From assembly GCA_002280875.1 (NCBI GenBank), contig NCEV01000017.1:1-36004 (forward strand): a stretch of DNA of 36,004 nt, read 5' to 3'. The DNA comes from Caulobacter sp. 32-67-35. GTDB lineage: Bacteria; Pseudomonadota; Alphaproteobacteria; Caulobacterales; Caulobacteraceae. The notes below the pieces were generated by a model. That model was not told the DNA's origin, made no database searches, and worked only from the letters and a program-made list of their open reading frames with translations. Of this stretch, positions 23,709 to 31,866 are shown piece after piece (within the stretch, counting starts at the first letter, position 1; each line of letters starts with the position of its first letter). Position numbers and translations under genes: made by a program.

Positions 23709-25403
23709 ATGCGCAAACCATGGCTGTTGCTGGTGCTGGGTCTTGTCCTGGTGCTGGGCGGAAGCGCGCTGGCCTGGAAGGTCCAGACGGCGGGCGGGAT
23801 CAAGGTAACCGAGGTCAGCTTCCCCGGAACCGGCGGCGCGCCGATGAGCGGCCTGCTCTACACGCCGCCCAACGCCACGCCCGCGACTCCGGCCCCCGGC
23901 GTGCTGGCCGTGCACGGCTATATCAATTCCCGCGAGACCCAGAGCGGCTTCGCCATCGAGTTCGCGCGGCGCGGCTATGTGGTTCTGGCGCTCGACCAGA
24001 CTGGCCACGGCTATAGCGGCGGGGCGGCGTTCTCGAACGGCTTTGGCGGTCCCGATGGCCTGAACTATCTGCGCGGCCTGCCGACCGTCGACCCGGCCAA
24101 TATCGGGCTGGAAGGCCACAGCATGGGCGGCTGGACGGTGCTGGCCGCCGCGGCGACCATGCCTGACGCCTACAAGGCCGTGGTGCTGGAAGGCTCCTCG
24201 ACCGGCAAGCCGTTCGCCGCCGAGGGCTCGCCGACCTGGCCCAGGAACCTGGCCCTGGTGTTCAGCCAGTACGACGAGTTCTCCAAGCTGATGTGGGGAG
24301 TCGACCGGGCACGTGACGTCACGGGCAGTCCCAAGCTGCAGACCGTGTTTGGAGCCACGGCGCCGGTCCAGCCGGGCCGCGTCTATGGCTCGATCGCCGA
24401 CGGGACGGCGCGGGTGCTGCAAACCCCCGCCACCACCCATCCCGGCGACCATATCTCACCGACCGCCATCGGCCACGCCCTGGACTGGTTCGCCGCCACT
24501 CTGACGGGCGGGACCCCGCGCCCGGCCGGCGACCAGATCTGGATGTGGAAGGAGGCCGGCACGGGTCTCGCCCTGGTCGGGGCGGTGGCTCTGCTGCTGG
24601 GGACCTTCCAGGTGCTGCTGACCCTGCCGCTGTTCGCGGCTCTGCGTCAGCCGATTCAGCCGACCGTCGCCCGCCGCGACCGGGGCTGGTGGAGCGCTGT
24701 CGCCCTGACCGCCCTGCTGCCGGCCGTGACCTATTTCCCGTTCTTCATCCTGGGCATGGTGGCCCTGCCGCCTAACGCAATCTTCAAGCAGGGCATTACC
24801 AACCAGGTCCTGACCTGGGCGGCGCTGACGGCCCTGATCACCCTTGGGCTCGCGCTTCTGGGCAAGCGCGACAAGCCGTTGTTCAGCAATCGCTGGCGGC
24901 TGTCGCTGCTGATCGGTCTGTTCAGCGTGGCGGTGGTCTATGGCGCGCTGGAGCTGGTCCATCGCCTGTTCCTGGTCGATTTCCGCTTCTGGGTCGTGGC
25001 CCTGAAGCGCCTCAGCCCCGGCCAGGCCGATCTGGTGCTGGTCTATGTGCTGCCCCTCACCCTGGCCTTCGGGGTCACCCTGCGCACCCTGCTGGCCCGC
25101 ATCCCGGTGGCGGGCGAGAGAAACCTGGCCCGCTATGCCGGCGCCGTCCTGGCGCTCAGCGGCGGCTTCGCCCTGCTGCTGGCGCTCGACTACGGCGCGC
25201 TGTTCCTGACCGGCCGGCTGCCCACGGCGTTCGACCCGCTGTCGACCGTGGTGGCCATCCAGTTCCTGCCCCTGACGGCCCTGATCGCGGTGATCGGCGT
25301 CTTCACCTGGAAGCGCACCGGCGGCTATGCGGTCGCGACCGTGATCTGCGGCCTGCTGCTGACCTGGTACATGGTGGCGGGAACGGCGACGCAGGTGGTG
25401 TGA
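23709..25403 (+). CDS. Alpha/beta hydrolase fused to a polytopic membrane domain
   Basis: A 564-residue protein. After an N-terminal membrane anchor (5-22) comes an alpha/beta hydrolase domain with the oxyanion-hole HGYIN at 69-73, the DQTGHGYS segment and the nucleophile elbow GHSMGGW with Ser138; the catalytic His may be that in HPGDH near 280. The second half (about 290-560) has some seven hydrophobic helices with short loops and no known signature. With the anchor, the hydrolase would face the periplasm. Similar fusions exist in other bacteria without known substrate; lipid or peptide ester cleavage is a guess. The start at 23709 has GGGGGAGGGGATGTC upstream; an open extension to 23607 is less likely. 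Confidence 0.8.
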   Translation: MRKPWLLLVLGLVLVLGGSALAWKVQTAGGIKVTEVSFPGTGGAPMSGLLYTPPNATPATPAPGVLAVHGYINSRETQSGFAIEFARRGYVVLALDQTGHGYSGGAAFSNGFGGPDGLNYLRGLPTVDPANIGLEGHSMGGWTVLAAAATMPDAYKAVVLEGSSTGKPFAAEGSPTWPRNLALVFSQYDEFSKLMWGVDRARDVTGSPKLQTVFGATAPVQPGRVYGSIADGTARVLQTPATTHPGDHISPTAIGHALDWFAATLTGGTPRPAGDQIWMWKEAGTGLALVGAVALLLGTFQVLLTLPLFAALRQPIQPTVARRDRGWWSAVALTALLPAVTYFPFFILGMVALPPNAIFKQGITNQVLTWAALTALITLGLALLGKRDKPLFSNRWRLSLLIGLFSVAVVYGALELVHRLFLVDFRFWVVALKRLSPGQADLVLVYVLPLTLAFGVTLRTLLARIPVAGERNLARYAGAVLALSGGFALLLALDYGALFLTGRLPTAFDPLSTVVAIQFLPLTALIAVIGVFTWKRTGGYAVATVICGLLLTWYMVAGTATQVV

Positions 25404-25407
25404 GGGC

Positions 25408-26055
25408 TCAGGCCTCGGCGGCGATCTGGCGGAGGGCCTTCTCGAAATACTCCGCCGGCTGGCCGCCCGAGATCAGGTAGCGGTCATTGATGATCACGGC
25501 GGGGACCGAGCTGATGCCCGCGGTATGCCAGGCGCGCTCGGCTTCGCGCACTTCTTGGGCGTACTGGCCGGAGGCCAGCACGTCGCGGGCCGCCGCGCCG
25601 TCCAGGCCGGCCTTTTGCGCGGTCGCGACCAGGACATCATGGTCGGCGGGGCTGAGGCCGTCGGTGAAATAGGCGTCGAACAGCGCGCGCTTCAGGGCCT
25701 TCTGGCCGCCAATGATGCCGGCCCAGTGCAGCAGGCGGTGGGCGTCGAAGGTGTTGTAGATGCGGCTGGTCTCGCTGGTCTTCATCGTAAAGCCCACCGA
25801 GGCCGCACGCTCGTGAATCGCCTTGCGGTTGGCGGCCGACTGCTCCGGCGTCGCGCCATACTTCTCGCCGATATGCTCGACGATGTTCTGACCTTCGGGC
25901 GGCATGTTGGGATTCAGCTCGAAGGGCTGGAAATGGATCTCCGCCTCGACCAGATCCCCCACACGCTCCAAGGCCGTCTCCAGCCCGCCCAGGCCGACGA
26001 TGCACCAGGGGCAGGAGACGTCGGAGACGAAATCGATCTTCAGGGGCTTGGTCAT
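25408..26055 (-). CDS. DsbA family oxidoreductase (FrnE-like)
   Basis: A 215-residue thioredoxin-fold protein of the FrnE branch of the DsbA family. CPWC at 15-18 is the redox centre, preceded by DFVSDVS; the helical insertion contains FQPFELNPNMPPEGQNI, and the conserved SVPAVIINDRYLISGGQ with cis-Pro lies near 183-199. There is no signal peptide, so it acts in the cytosol, where family members reduce or isomerise thiols and are linked to polyketide or oxidative stress pathways. The ATG at 26055 has AGGACCTCGCCC upstream. It is convergent with the preceding hydrolase with 4 bp between stops. Between 26056 and 26295 only hairpins were seen, including a 10-bp inverted repeat at 26177-26225. 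Confidence 0.92.
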   Translation of the reverse strand: MTKPLKIDFVSDVSCPWCIVGLGGLETALERVGDLVEAEIHFQPFELNPNMPPEGQNIVEHIGEKYGATPEQSAANRKAIHERAASVGFTMKTSETSRIYNTFDAHRLLHWAGIIGGQKALKRALFDAYFTDGLSPADHDVLVATAQKAGLDGAAARDVLASGQYAQEVREAERAWHTAGISSVPAVIINDRYLISGGQPAEYFEKALRQIAAEA

Positions 26056-26257
26056 GGGCGAGGTCCTGGCGTGTTGCGCTTGCAGATATAGGCGCGGGCG
26101 CGGACGGTTCCAGCCCGGCGCTGACCTTGCCGCCTGCCACAGTCGGTCTTGAAATGACCCCAGTCGCGCCGTTGCAAAGCCGGGTTCGCCCACCAATCTA
26201 GGACTCGACGCGGACAACCCGGCTTCCCCCCGGCCGGCCCCGGCGTCCTTAAACGCG

Positions 26258-26288
26258 CAACGCTCGTGCTCCCCCGGCACGGGCGTTG
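26258..26288 (-). terminator. Hairpin terminator of the extradiol dioxygenase gene
   Basis: On the minus strand CAACGCCCGTGC (26288-26277) pairs with GCACGAGCGTTG (26269-26258), 12 bp with one mismatch and a 7-base loop, 8 bp after the stop of the dioxygenase gene. CGCGTTTAAGG follows, so only a short T run is present. Confidence 0.55.
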
Positions 26289-26295
26289 TTCGTAT

Positions 26296-27066
26296 TCAGC
26301 CGACCTTGACCCCCGTCATCGAGATCGCCGCGAAGACGTCGTCGGTGAAGAAGCTGACCGGCTCGCCCGCCCCCTGCGCGCCCAGCACGTAGAGGAGCGG
26401 CAGATAGTGCTCGGCGCTGTTGATCGCGATCTCGGCGTCGGGGCCGAGGGTCTCCCAGTCGATCAGCGGATCATGGTCCCCCGCCAGGATAAGCGCCTTG
26501 GCAGTCTCGTTGAAGCGGTCGGCCCATTCTGGCGCCTCGGGCCGGCGAAAGTCGGCGGCGCGCAGGTTGTGGACGATGTCGCCGCTGCCCATCATCAGCA
26601 CGCCCTCGTCGCGCAGGGCCGAGAGGCGGCGACCGGCCTCGTAGTGCCAGCGGCTGGAGCGGTCGCGGTCGAGGCTGATCTGCACCACGGGAATGTCGGC
26701 GTCGGGATACATCGGCTTCAGCACGCCCCAGGCGCCGTGGTCGAGGCCCCGGCTGGGGTGCTGGACCACCGGATCGGGCGACAGCTGCTCGCCAATCCTC
26801 GCCGCCAGGGCCGGATGGCCCGGCGCCGGGTATCGCACGTCGAACAGCGTCTGCGGGAAGCCGCCGAAATCATGGATGGTCTCGGGGTGCGGCGCGGCGC
26901 TGACGGCGGTGGCGCCGCGCGTCTCCCAGTGCGCGCTGACCATGGCGATGGCGCGCGGGCGCGGCAGGTCGCGGCCTATCGCGGCCCAGGCCCGACTCCA
27001 GGCGTTGTCTTCGATGGCGTTCATCGGCGAGCCGTGGCCGACAAACAGGGCGGGCATGCGGGTCAT
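26296..27066 (-). CDS. Extradiol dioxygenase, DODA/YgiD type
   Basis: A 256-residue class III extradiol ring-cleavage dioxygenase of the 4,5-DOPA dioxygenase (YgiD/LigB-like) group. The metal-site segments are visible: FVGHGSPMN with His11 near the N-terminus, MVSAHWETRG, and GSGDIVHNLR; the C-terminal AEHYLPLLYVLGA block is also typical. In bacteria the physiological substrate is generally unknown; catechols such as DOPA are accepted by tested members. The ATG at 27066 (MTRMPALF) was chosen because homologs begin there; an extension to 27138 would start in low-quality sequence. A hairpin terminator lies behind it. It is divergent from the acyltransferase gene. Confidence 0.88.
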   Translation of the reverse strand: MTRMPALFVGHGSPMNAIEDNAWSRAWAAIGRDLPRPRAIAMVSAHWETRGATAVSAAPHPETIHDFGGFPQTLFDVRYPAPGHPALAARIGEQLSPDPVVQHPSRGLDHGAWGVLKPMYPDADIPVVQISLDRDRSSRWHYEAGRRLSALRDEGVLMMGSGDIVHNLRAADFRRPEAPEWADRFNETAKALILAGDHDPLIDWETLGPDAEIAINSAEHYLPLLYVLGAQGAGEPVSFFTDDVFAAISMTGVKVG

Positions 27067-27176
27067 GGCGGCGCCTTTTTTAGAAACAGTACTGGTTGCA
27101 GATAGGCGCCGCGTCGCCATACCGCAAGCGGAACCCACGCGACGGCTTTTCCGGCGCGGCGGGCTTTGTTAAGGCC

Positions 27177-28181
27177 ATGGCGGTGTCCAGCTCTGCTTCG
27201 CCCCCTGACAGTTCCGCCACGGTCGAGACGCCGGTAATGGCCCGCGCCCGCCGCGCCGTTCGGGGCGGGGCCCTGGACTTCCTGCGGTTCCTGGCCTCGC
27301 TGCTGATCGTGCTCTACCACTTCGGGGCCGAGAGCCCGCTGCGGATCGAGCGCTTTCACCAGGTGTTTTCGCGCGGCTTTCTGGCCACGGACTTCTTCCT
27401 GATCCTGTCGGGCTATGTGCTGGGCCGGGCCTATGGCGCCTCGACCCTGTCAGGTCACATCACGCCGGGCCGGTTCTGGGTTCGCCGCGCCGCGCGGGTC
27501 TGGCCGGGGCACCTGATGGTGCTGGCGGCCATGGCCGTGCTGGTGCTGATCCTGAACGCCATCGGCACCGACGCCCACAAGCCCAGCCGCTTTGCCTGGG
27601 ACCAGCTGCCGGTCCAGGCCCTGCTGGTCCACGCCTGGGGCTTCCCCAGCGACGGCTGGAACCTGCCCAGCTGGTCGCTGTCTGCCCTGATCGTCTGCTA
27701 CGCGATCTTCCCGTTCCTGTGGAAGGCGGCCGACCGGGTGCGCCACGCGGTGGTGCTGCCGCTGGTCGGCGCAGCCGTGGTGCTGGTCTTCGAGGCCATC
27801 GCCCATTACGGCTTCGATCAGGCCCTGGCCGATCTGCGGCTCCAGTTCGGCGTCGTGCGGGCCCTGCCGCTGTTCGTGCTGGGCGTGTGCCTGGCCCGCG
27901 CGGTCGAGATGGACTGGCCCTCGGAAAAGGCGGCCCGGGTGCTGCTCTATGGCGGCGTCGTGGTGCTGGTCGGCTGGCAGACCCTGGACCGCTACGCCCT
28001 GCCGGACGTGCTGTGGTTCGACCTGCCCAGCCTCGCCGCCAACACCGTGCCGATCGGCATCGGCTGGCAGTGGCTGATGTGGCTGGCCGGCTTCCCGCTG
28101 GCCTATGGCGGGGCATGGCTGTTTCACACCTATGTGGACCAGCCCGTGCAGGACCGGCTGGCGCCGTGGTTGAGGCGGTAG
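27177..28181 (+). CDS. Acyltransferase 3 family membrane protein
   Basis: A 334-residue membrane acyltransferase (OafA/acyltransferase 3 type). The family motif is clear: ALDFLRFLASLLIVLYHFG with the catalytic His near residue 47, then FFLILSGYVLGRAYG and FWVRRAARVWPGH (the R-x-x-R region). Around ten hydrophobic helices span the rest. Members move acetyl or succinyl groups across the membrane onto polysaccharides, lipids or lipid A-linked sugars. There is no sugar gene beside it, so the acceptor is unknown. The ATG at 27177 is the first reasonable start; ribosome site AAGG is very close. Met48 of the longer frame (27237) is an alternative. Confidence 0.85.
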   Translation: MAVSSSASPPDSSATVETPVMARARRAVRGGALDFLRFLASLLIVLYHFGAESPLRIERFHQVFSRGFLATDFFLILSGYVLGRAYGASTLSGHITPGRFWVRRAARVWPGHLMVLAAMAVLVLILNAIGTDAHKPSRFAWDQLPVQALLVHAWGFPSDGWNLPSWSLSALIVCYAIFPFLWKAADRVRHAVVLPLVGAAVVLVFEAIAHYGFDQALADLRLQFGVVRALPLFVLGVCLARAVEMDWPSEKAARVLLYGGVVVLVGWQTLDRYALPDVLWFDLPSLAANTVPIGIGWQWLMWLAGFPLAYGGAWLFHTYVDQPVQDRLAPWLRR

Positions 28182-28187
28182 CCCGTT

Positions 28188-28937
28188 TCAGGCCGCCAGA
28201 AAGCTCGCGATCTGCGCCGCCAGGGCCGGTTCCATCACCGCGCTGAGGTGATCCCCGGCCACGCGCACTGCCCGCGCATTGCCCATCATCGCCGCAAGAC
28301 CCTCGGCCGAGCCATTGTCGTCGTCGGCGACGCCGGCGATCACCAGGGTCGGTAGGTCAAGGGCGCGCAGCTGCGCCTCGGACGTGGCCACAAACGAGGT
28401 CAGCACGCCCAGCATCGCCTCGGGGACGAGGCCGCTGGCCGCCATCATCGCCTGCACCCGCCGGCCTGCACGCGGGTCTTTGGCGGCCTCGCCGTGGCGG
28501 ATAGAGTCCTCGAACATCGCCGCGCGTGCGCCGGCCGCCATCAGGCCGCTGTCGCCCATGCCGCCGAGCACCAGTTTCGCCGGCCGGGCGCCGCGGGTCA
28601 GCATTCTCACTGCCGTCCGCGCGCCCAGCGAATAGCCGACGAGATCATAATCGGTCAGACCCAGATGGGCGATCAGCGCCTCCTGGTCGGCGGCCAGGAC
28701 GTCGGCAGGCCACGCGGCCGGCGCGACGGGCGCGGCGGAGCAGCCATGCCCGCGCAGGTCCGGCGCAATGACCTGGCGGCCCGTGGCGGCCACGGCGGCG
28801 GCGATACCGGGCGCAAACCAGTTGAACTCGGCATTGGCCAGGAAGCCATGCAGCATCAGGATTGGCCGGCCCTCGCCCAGGGTGCGCCAGGCGATCTCGA
28901 CGCCGTCGAAGCTCTTGAAGCGGTGCGGATGGGTCAT
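28188..28937 (-). CDS. Alpha/beta fold hydrolase
   Basis: A 249-residue soluble alpha/beta hydrolase. LHGFLAN at 29-35 is the oxyanion region, APDLRGHG at 58-65, GYSLGART with nucleophile Ser103, a late DD-motif (AGVADDDNG) for the catalytic acid and AGDHLSAV near the C-terminus for the His. No signal peptide is present. The substrate cannot be determined; related proteins are annotated as esterases or lactonases. It is convergent with the acyltransferase (6 bp between stops) and divergent from the phosphatase gene. Confidence 0.85.
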   Translation of the reverse strand: MTHPHRFKSFDGVEIAWRTLGEGRPILMLHGFLANAEFNWFAPGIAAAVAATGRQVIAPDLRGHGCSAAPVAPAAWPADVLAADQEALIAHLGLTDYDLVGYSLGARTAVRMLTRGARPAKLVLGGMGDSGLMAAGARAAMFEDSIRHGEAAKDPRAGRRVQAMMAASGLVPEAMLGVLTSFVATSEAQLRALDLPTLVIAGVADDDNGSAEGLAAMMGNARAVRVAGDHLSAVMEPALAAQIASFLAA

Positions 28938-29012
28938 GGGACGATCTTTTCAGGCGCGACGCGGGGCGTCCAGCGTCTCGCCAACGTCATCCTGGCGCGC
29001 TAACACCCGGTC

Positions 29013-29786
29013 ATGACCCGTCTGATCCCGCTGCAAGGCGTCGAGAACCTCCGCGACTATGGCGACTACGCCGCTGGTCTTGGCCGACTGAAGAAGGGTG
29101 TGCTGTACCGCGCCGCCCATCAGGCCGAGGCCACCGACGATGACCTGGACGCCCTGGCGGCCCTGAACATCGTCACCCTGGTCGACCTGCGCCGCCCCAA
29201 CGAGCGCGAGCGGTCGCCGTCGCGGCGCTGGACCGGTTTCTCGGCCGAGGTGATCGACAACGAACTGGGCGCGACCGGGCCGGACCCCTGGCATGAGTTC
29301 CTGAAAAGCTCAGACCTCTCCGAAGGCTCGATCCAGGCCTACATGGTCGAGTACTACCAGCGGGCCCCGTTCAAGGAACGCCACCTCGACCTGTTCTCGC
29401 GCTACTTCAGGGCGCTGGCGCAGGCCCGGGGACCGGTGCTCATCCACTGCGCCGCCGGCAAGGACCGCACGGGCATACTGGCCGCCCTGACCCACCACGT
29501 GGCCGGCGTGTCGGACGATGACGTGATCGACGACTATCTGCTGACCAACGACCCTGTCCGTTTCGAGCGACGCGGCCCCAAGTTCATGGAAATCATCCAC
29601 GAACTGACCGGCCGGACGCCCACAGAAGCGGCCGTCCGCGCGGCCATGGGCGTCGAGGCCCAGTACCTTGCGGCCGCCTTGGCAGCGATGAAGGAGCAGT
29701 TCGGCTCGCTGGACGGCTATCTGGAACAGGCGGTCGGCCTCAACGCCGACACCCGCGAGGCCGTGCGGGCGCATATCCTGCTCTAA
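29013..29786 (+). CDS. Tyrosine-protein phosphatase (LipA/MptpB-like)
   Basis: A 257-residue phosphatase of the bacterial tyrosine/lipid phosphatase group. The signature HCAAGKDRTG at 145-154 holds the nucleophile Cys146, Lys150, Asp151 and Arg152, a P-loop form seen in LipA and MptpB enzymes that act on phosphotyrosine and phosphoinositides. The N-terminal NLRDYGDYA at 12-20 and VDLRRPNERE at 57-66 are further family marks. There is no signal peptide. The physiological substrate is unknown. Upstream, GCGCTAACACC lies 7 bp before the ATG but no strong ribosome site is seen. Confidence 0.9.
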   Translation: MTRLIPLQGVENLRDYGDYAAGLGRLKKGVLYRAAHQAEATDDDLDALAALNIVTLVDLRRPNERERSPSRRWTGFSAEVIDNELGATGPDPWHEFLKSSDLSEGSIQAYMVEYYQRAPFKERHLDLFSRYFRALAQARGPVLIHCAAGKDRTGILAALTHHVAGVSDDDVIDDYLLTNDPVRFERRGPKFMEIIHELTGRTPTEAAVRAAMGVEAQYLAAALAAMKEQFGSLDGYLEQAVGLNADTREAVRAHILL

Positions 29787-29864
29787 CTCGCGGGTGACAA
29801 ACGCGCGTTTAACCGCCACGCTCCCCTGAAGCGACCGCATCAGACGGCGCCAAAGGGGTAGGGC

Positions 29865-31274
29865 ATGAGTGACGTCACGGGCGCGTTGGCGCGCGGCAAA
29901 CCGGCAGGTCTGTCGAAGAGTGCGCTCAGCTGGATCCTGCATCAGGGCGCCCGCGACCCCTATGTGATCCTGATCACCATCTACATCTTCGCCCCCTATT
30001 TCTCGCGGGTGCTGATCGGCGACCCGGTCAAGGGCCAGGCGGCCATGGCCGAGATCGCCACCATCTATGGCCTGATCACCGCCTTTACGGCCCCCCTGCT
30101 GGGGGCCTCGATCGAGCGCTATGGTCCGCGCAAGCCGTTCCTGCTGGCCGTGCTGGTCCTGATGACGCCCCTGCTGCTGGCCCTGTGGTTCGCCACCCCG
30201 ACGGGCGGGCTGTCGGTGGGCGTGGTGGGCCTGATCCTGATCGTGCTGGGCGTGGCCAACAACTGGGGCGACGTGCTCAACAATTCGCTGCTGGCCAGGG
30301 CCTGTGAGCGCGGGCAGGAACCACTGCTGTCTGGGCTGGGCTTCGCCCTGGCCAATTTCGTGTCGGTGGTGCTGCTGCTCTTCATGCTGTGGGGCTTTGT
30401 CTTGCCCGGCGAGGTGTCCTGGCCAGGCATTCCCGCCGCGCCGCTGTTTGGCATGCCCACCGATGCGCACGAGCCCAGCCGTCTGTCGGCGCCCCTGGCG
30501 GCCCTGGTCATGGTGCTGGGCGCGATCCCGTTCTTCCTGTGGACGCACGATGCGCCGCGCACCGGCCTGTCGATGGCGGCCAGCCTGCGCCATGGCGTGC
30601 GGCTGCTGGTCGACACCTTCAGCAACCTGAAGGGCCACCGGGACGCCGCCACGTTCCTGGCCGCGCGGATGCTCTATTGCGACGGCATGACCGCCCTGCT
30701 GGTGTTTGGCGGCCTGTTCGCCGCCGGGCTGATGGGCTGGGGCGCGCTGGAGATGCTGGCCTATGGCATTTCGCTGTCGATCTTCGGGGTGCTGGGCGGG
30801 TTCCTGGCGCCGTGGCTGGACAAGACCCTGGGCCCGCGCCGGGCGCTGCAGCTGGAGATCACCGCCTGCCTGATCGTGCTGATCGCCACCCTGGGCATGG
30901 GCAAGGACAGGATCCTCTATTTCTGGCCCTATGACCTCGCCGCCCAGGCCCCTGTCTGGGATGGCCCGCTGTTTCGCACCCTGCCCGAGGTGATCTATCT
31001 GGGCCTGGGCCTGCTGATCGCGGTGTTCGTCACGGCGCAATACGCCTCCAGCCGCACCCTGCTGGTGCGCCTGGCCCCGCCCGACCGCATCGCCGCCTTC
31101 TTCGGCCTGTTCGCCCTGTCGGGCACGGCGACGGTGTGGCTGGGTTCGCTGCTGGTGGCCCTGGCGACCAAGATCTTCCAGAGCCAGGTCGCCGGCTTCC
31201 TGCCCATCGTCGGCCTGTTGCTGGCCGGCGTGCTGGGGCTTTTCCTGGTCAAGGGCGGCGGCCGGGAGGACTGA
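29865..31274 (+). CDS. MFS transporter
   Basis: A 469-residue membrane protein of the major facilitator superfamily with about twelve hydrophobic helices. The loop between helices 2 and 3 reads LGASIERYGPRKP, an MFS motif A variant; a second, LAPWLDKTLGPRRAL, follows in the C-terminal half. It resembles the UMF1 (autophagy-Atg22-like) group in length and in the central hydrophilic loop (near 205-250). The substrate is not known. AAAGGGGTAGGGC before the ATG is the ribosome site. Confidence 0.88.
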   Translation: MSDVTGALARGKPAGLSKSALSWILHQGARDPYVILITIYIFAPYFSRVLIGDPVKGQAAMAEIATIYGLITAFTAPLLGASIERYGPRKPFLLAVLVLMTPLLLALWFATPTGGLSVGVVGLILIVLGVANNWGDVLNNSLLARACERGQEPLLSGLGFALANFVSVVLLLFMLWGFVLPGEVSWPGIPAAPLFGMPTDAHEPSRLSAPLAALVMVLGAIPFFLWTHDAPRTGLSMAASLRHGVRLLVDTFSNLKGHRDAATFLAARMLYCDGMTALLVFGGLFAAGLMGWGALEMLAYGISLSIFGVLGGFLAPWLDKTLGPRRALQLEITACLIVLIATLGMGKDRILYFWPYDLAAQAPVWDGPLFRTLPEVIYLGLGLLIAVFVTAQYASSRTLLVRLAPPDRIAAFFGLFALSGTATVWLGSLLVALATKIFQSQVAGFLPIVGLLLAGVLGLFLVKGGGRED

Positions 31275-31342
31275 AGGCGAGACTGCTGACACATCCTGAC
31301 AGTCGCCTGGTCCAGAATACGCCCTGTCAGAGGGAGCCGTTC

Positions 31343-31840
31343 ATGGTGAGTCCGCAGGTAGCAGCCCAGCCCATCGCCGATGGCCGGGACGATTTCGATT
31401 TCTTCATCGGCCGCTGGCGGGTGTCGCACCATCGCCTGGTCGGGCGGCTGACAGGGTCGACCGACTGGCAGGACTTCGACGGAACGACGCAGACGCGCAA
31501 GATCCTGGCGGGTCTGGGCAATATGGACGAGAACCTGCTGAACCTGCCGGCCGGCGCCTATCAGGCCGTCACCCTGCGCCTGTTTGATCCGGCCCGCGCC
31601 GTCTGGACCATCCACTGGATCGACGCCCGCATGGCCACGGTCGACGCCCCGATGATCGGCCGGTTTGTCGACGGCGTTGGCGAGTTCTTCGGCGACGATA
31701 CGCTGGACGGGCGCCTGATCCGGGTGCGGTTTCGCTGGTTCGTCGATGACGCCGACCACTGCCGCTGGGAGCAGGCCTTTTCGCCCGACGGCGGGGCCAG
31801 CTGGGAGACCAACTGGACGATGGCCTTCGAACGGACCTGA
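31343..31840 (+). CDS. Conserved hypothetical protein (lipocalin-like)
   Basis: A 165-residue soluble protein. It starts with a DFDFFIGRWRVSHHRL segment as seen in DUF1579-type and related small beta-barrel proteins, continues with YQAVTLRLFDPARAVWTIHW and ends with WETNWTMAFER. Family members are of unknown function. AGAGGGAGCCGTTC precedes the ATG. It is 68 bp after the MFS gene and 26 bp before pabB, but a link is not evident. Confidence 0.75.
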   Translation: MVSPQVAAQPIADGRDDFDFFIGRWRVSHHRLVGRLTGSTDWQDFDGTTQTRKILAGLGNMDENLLNLPAGAYQAVTLRLFDPARAVWTIHWIDARMATVDAPMIGRFVDGVGEFFGDDTLDGRLIRVRFRWFVDDADHCRWEQAFSPDGGASWETNWTMAFERT

Positions 31841-31866
31841 GCACCCCTCCCCAGGAGGCGGCGATA

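Noticed and set aside
29310-31292. A 660-codon minus-strand frame over the phosphatase and MFS genes
   Set aside because: Gln/His/Gly-rich shadow spanning two recognised genes and their intergenic region.
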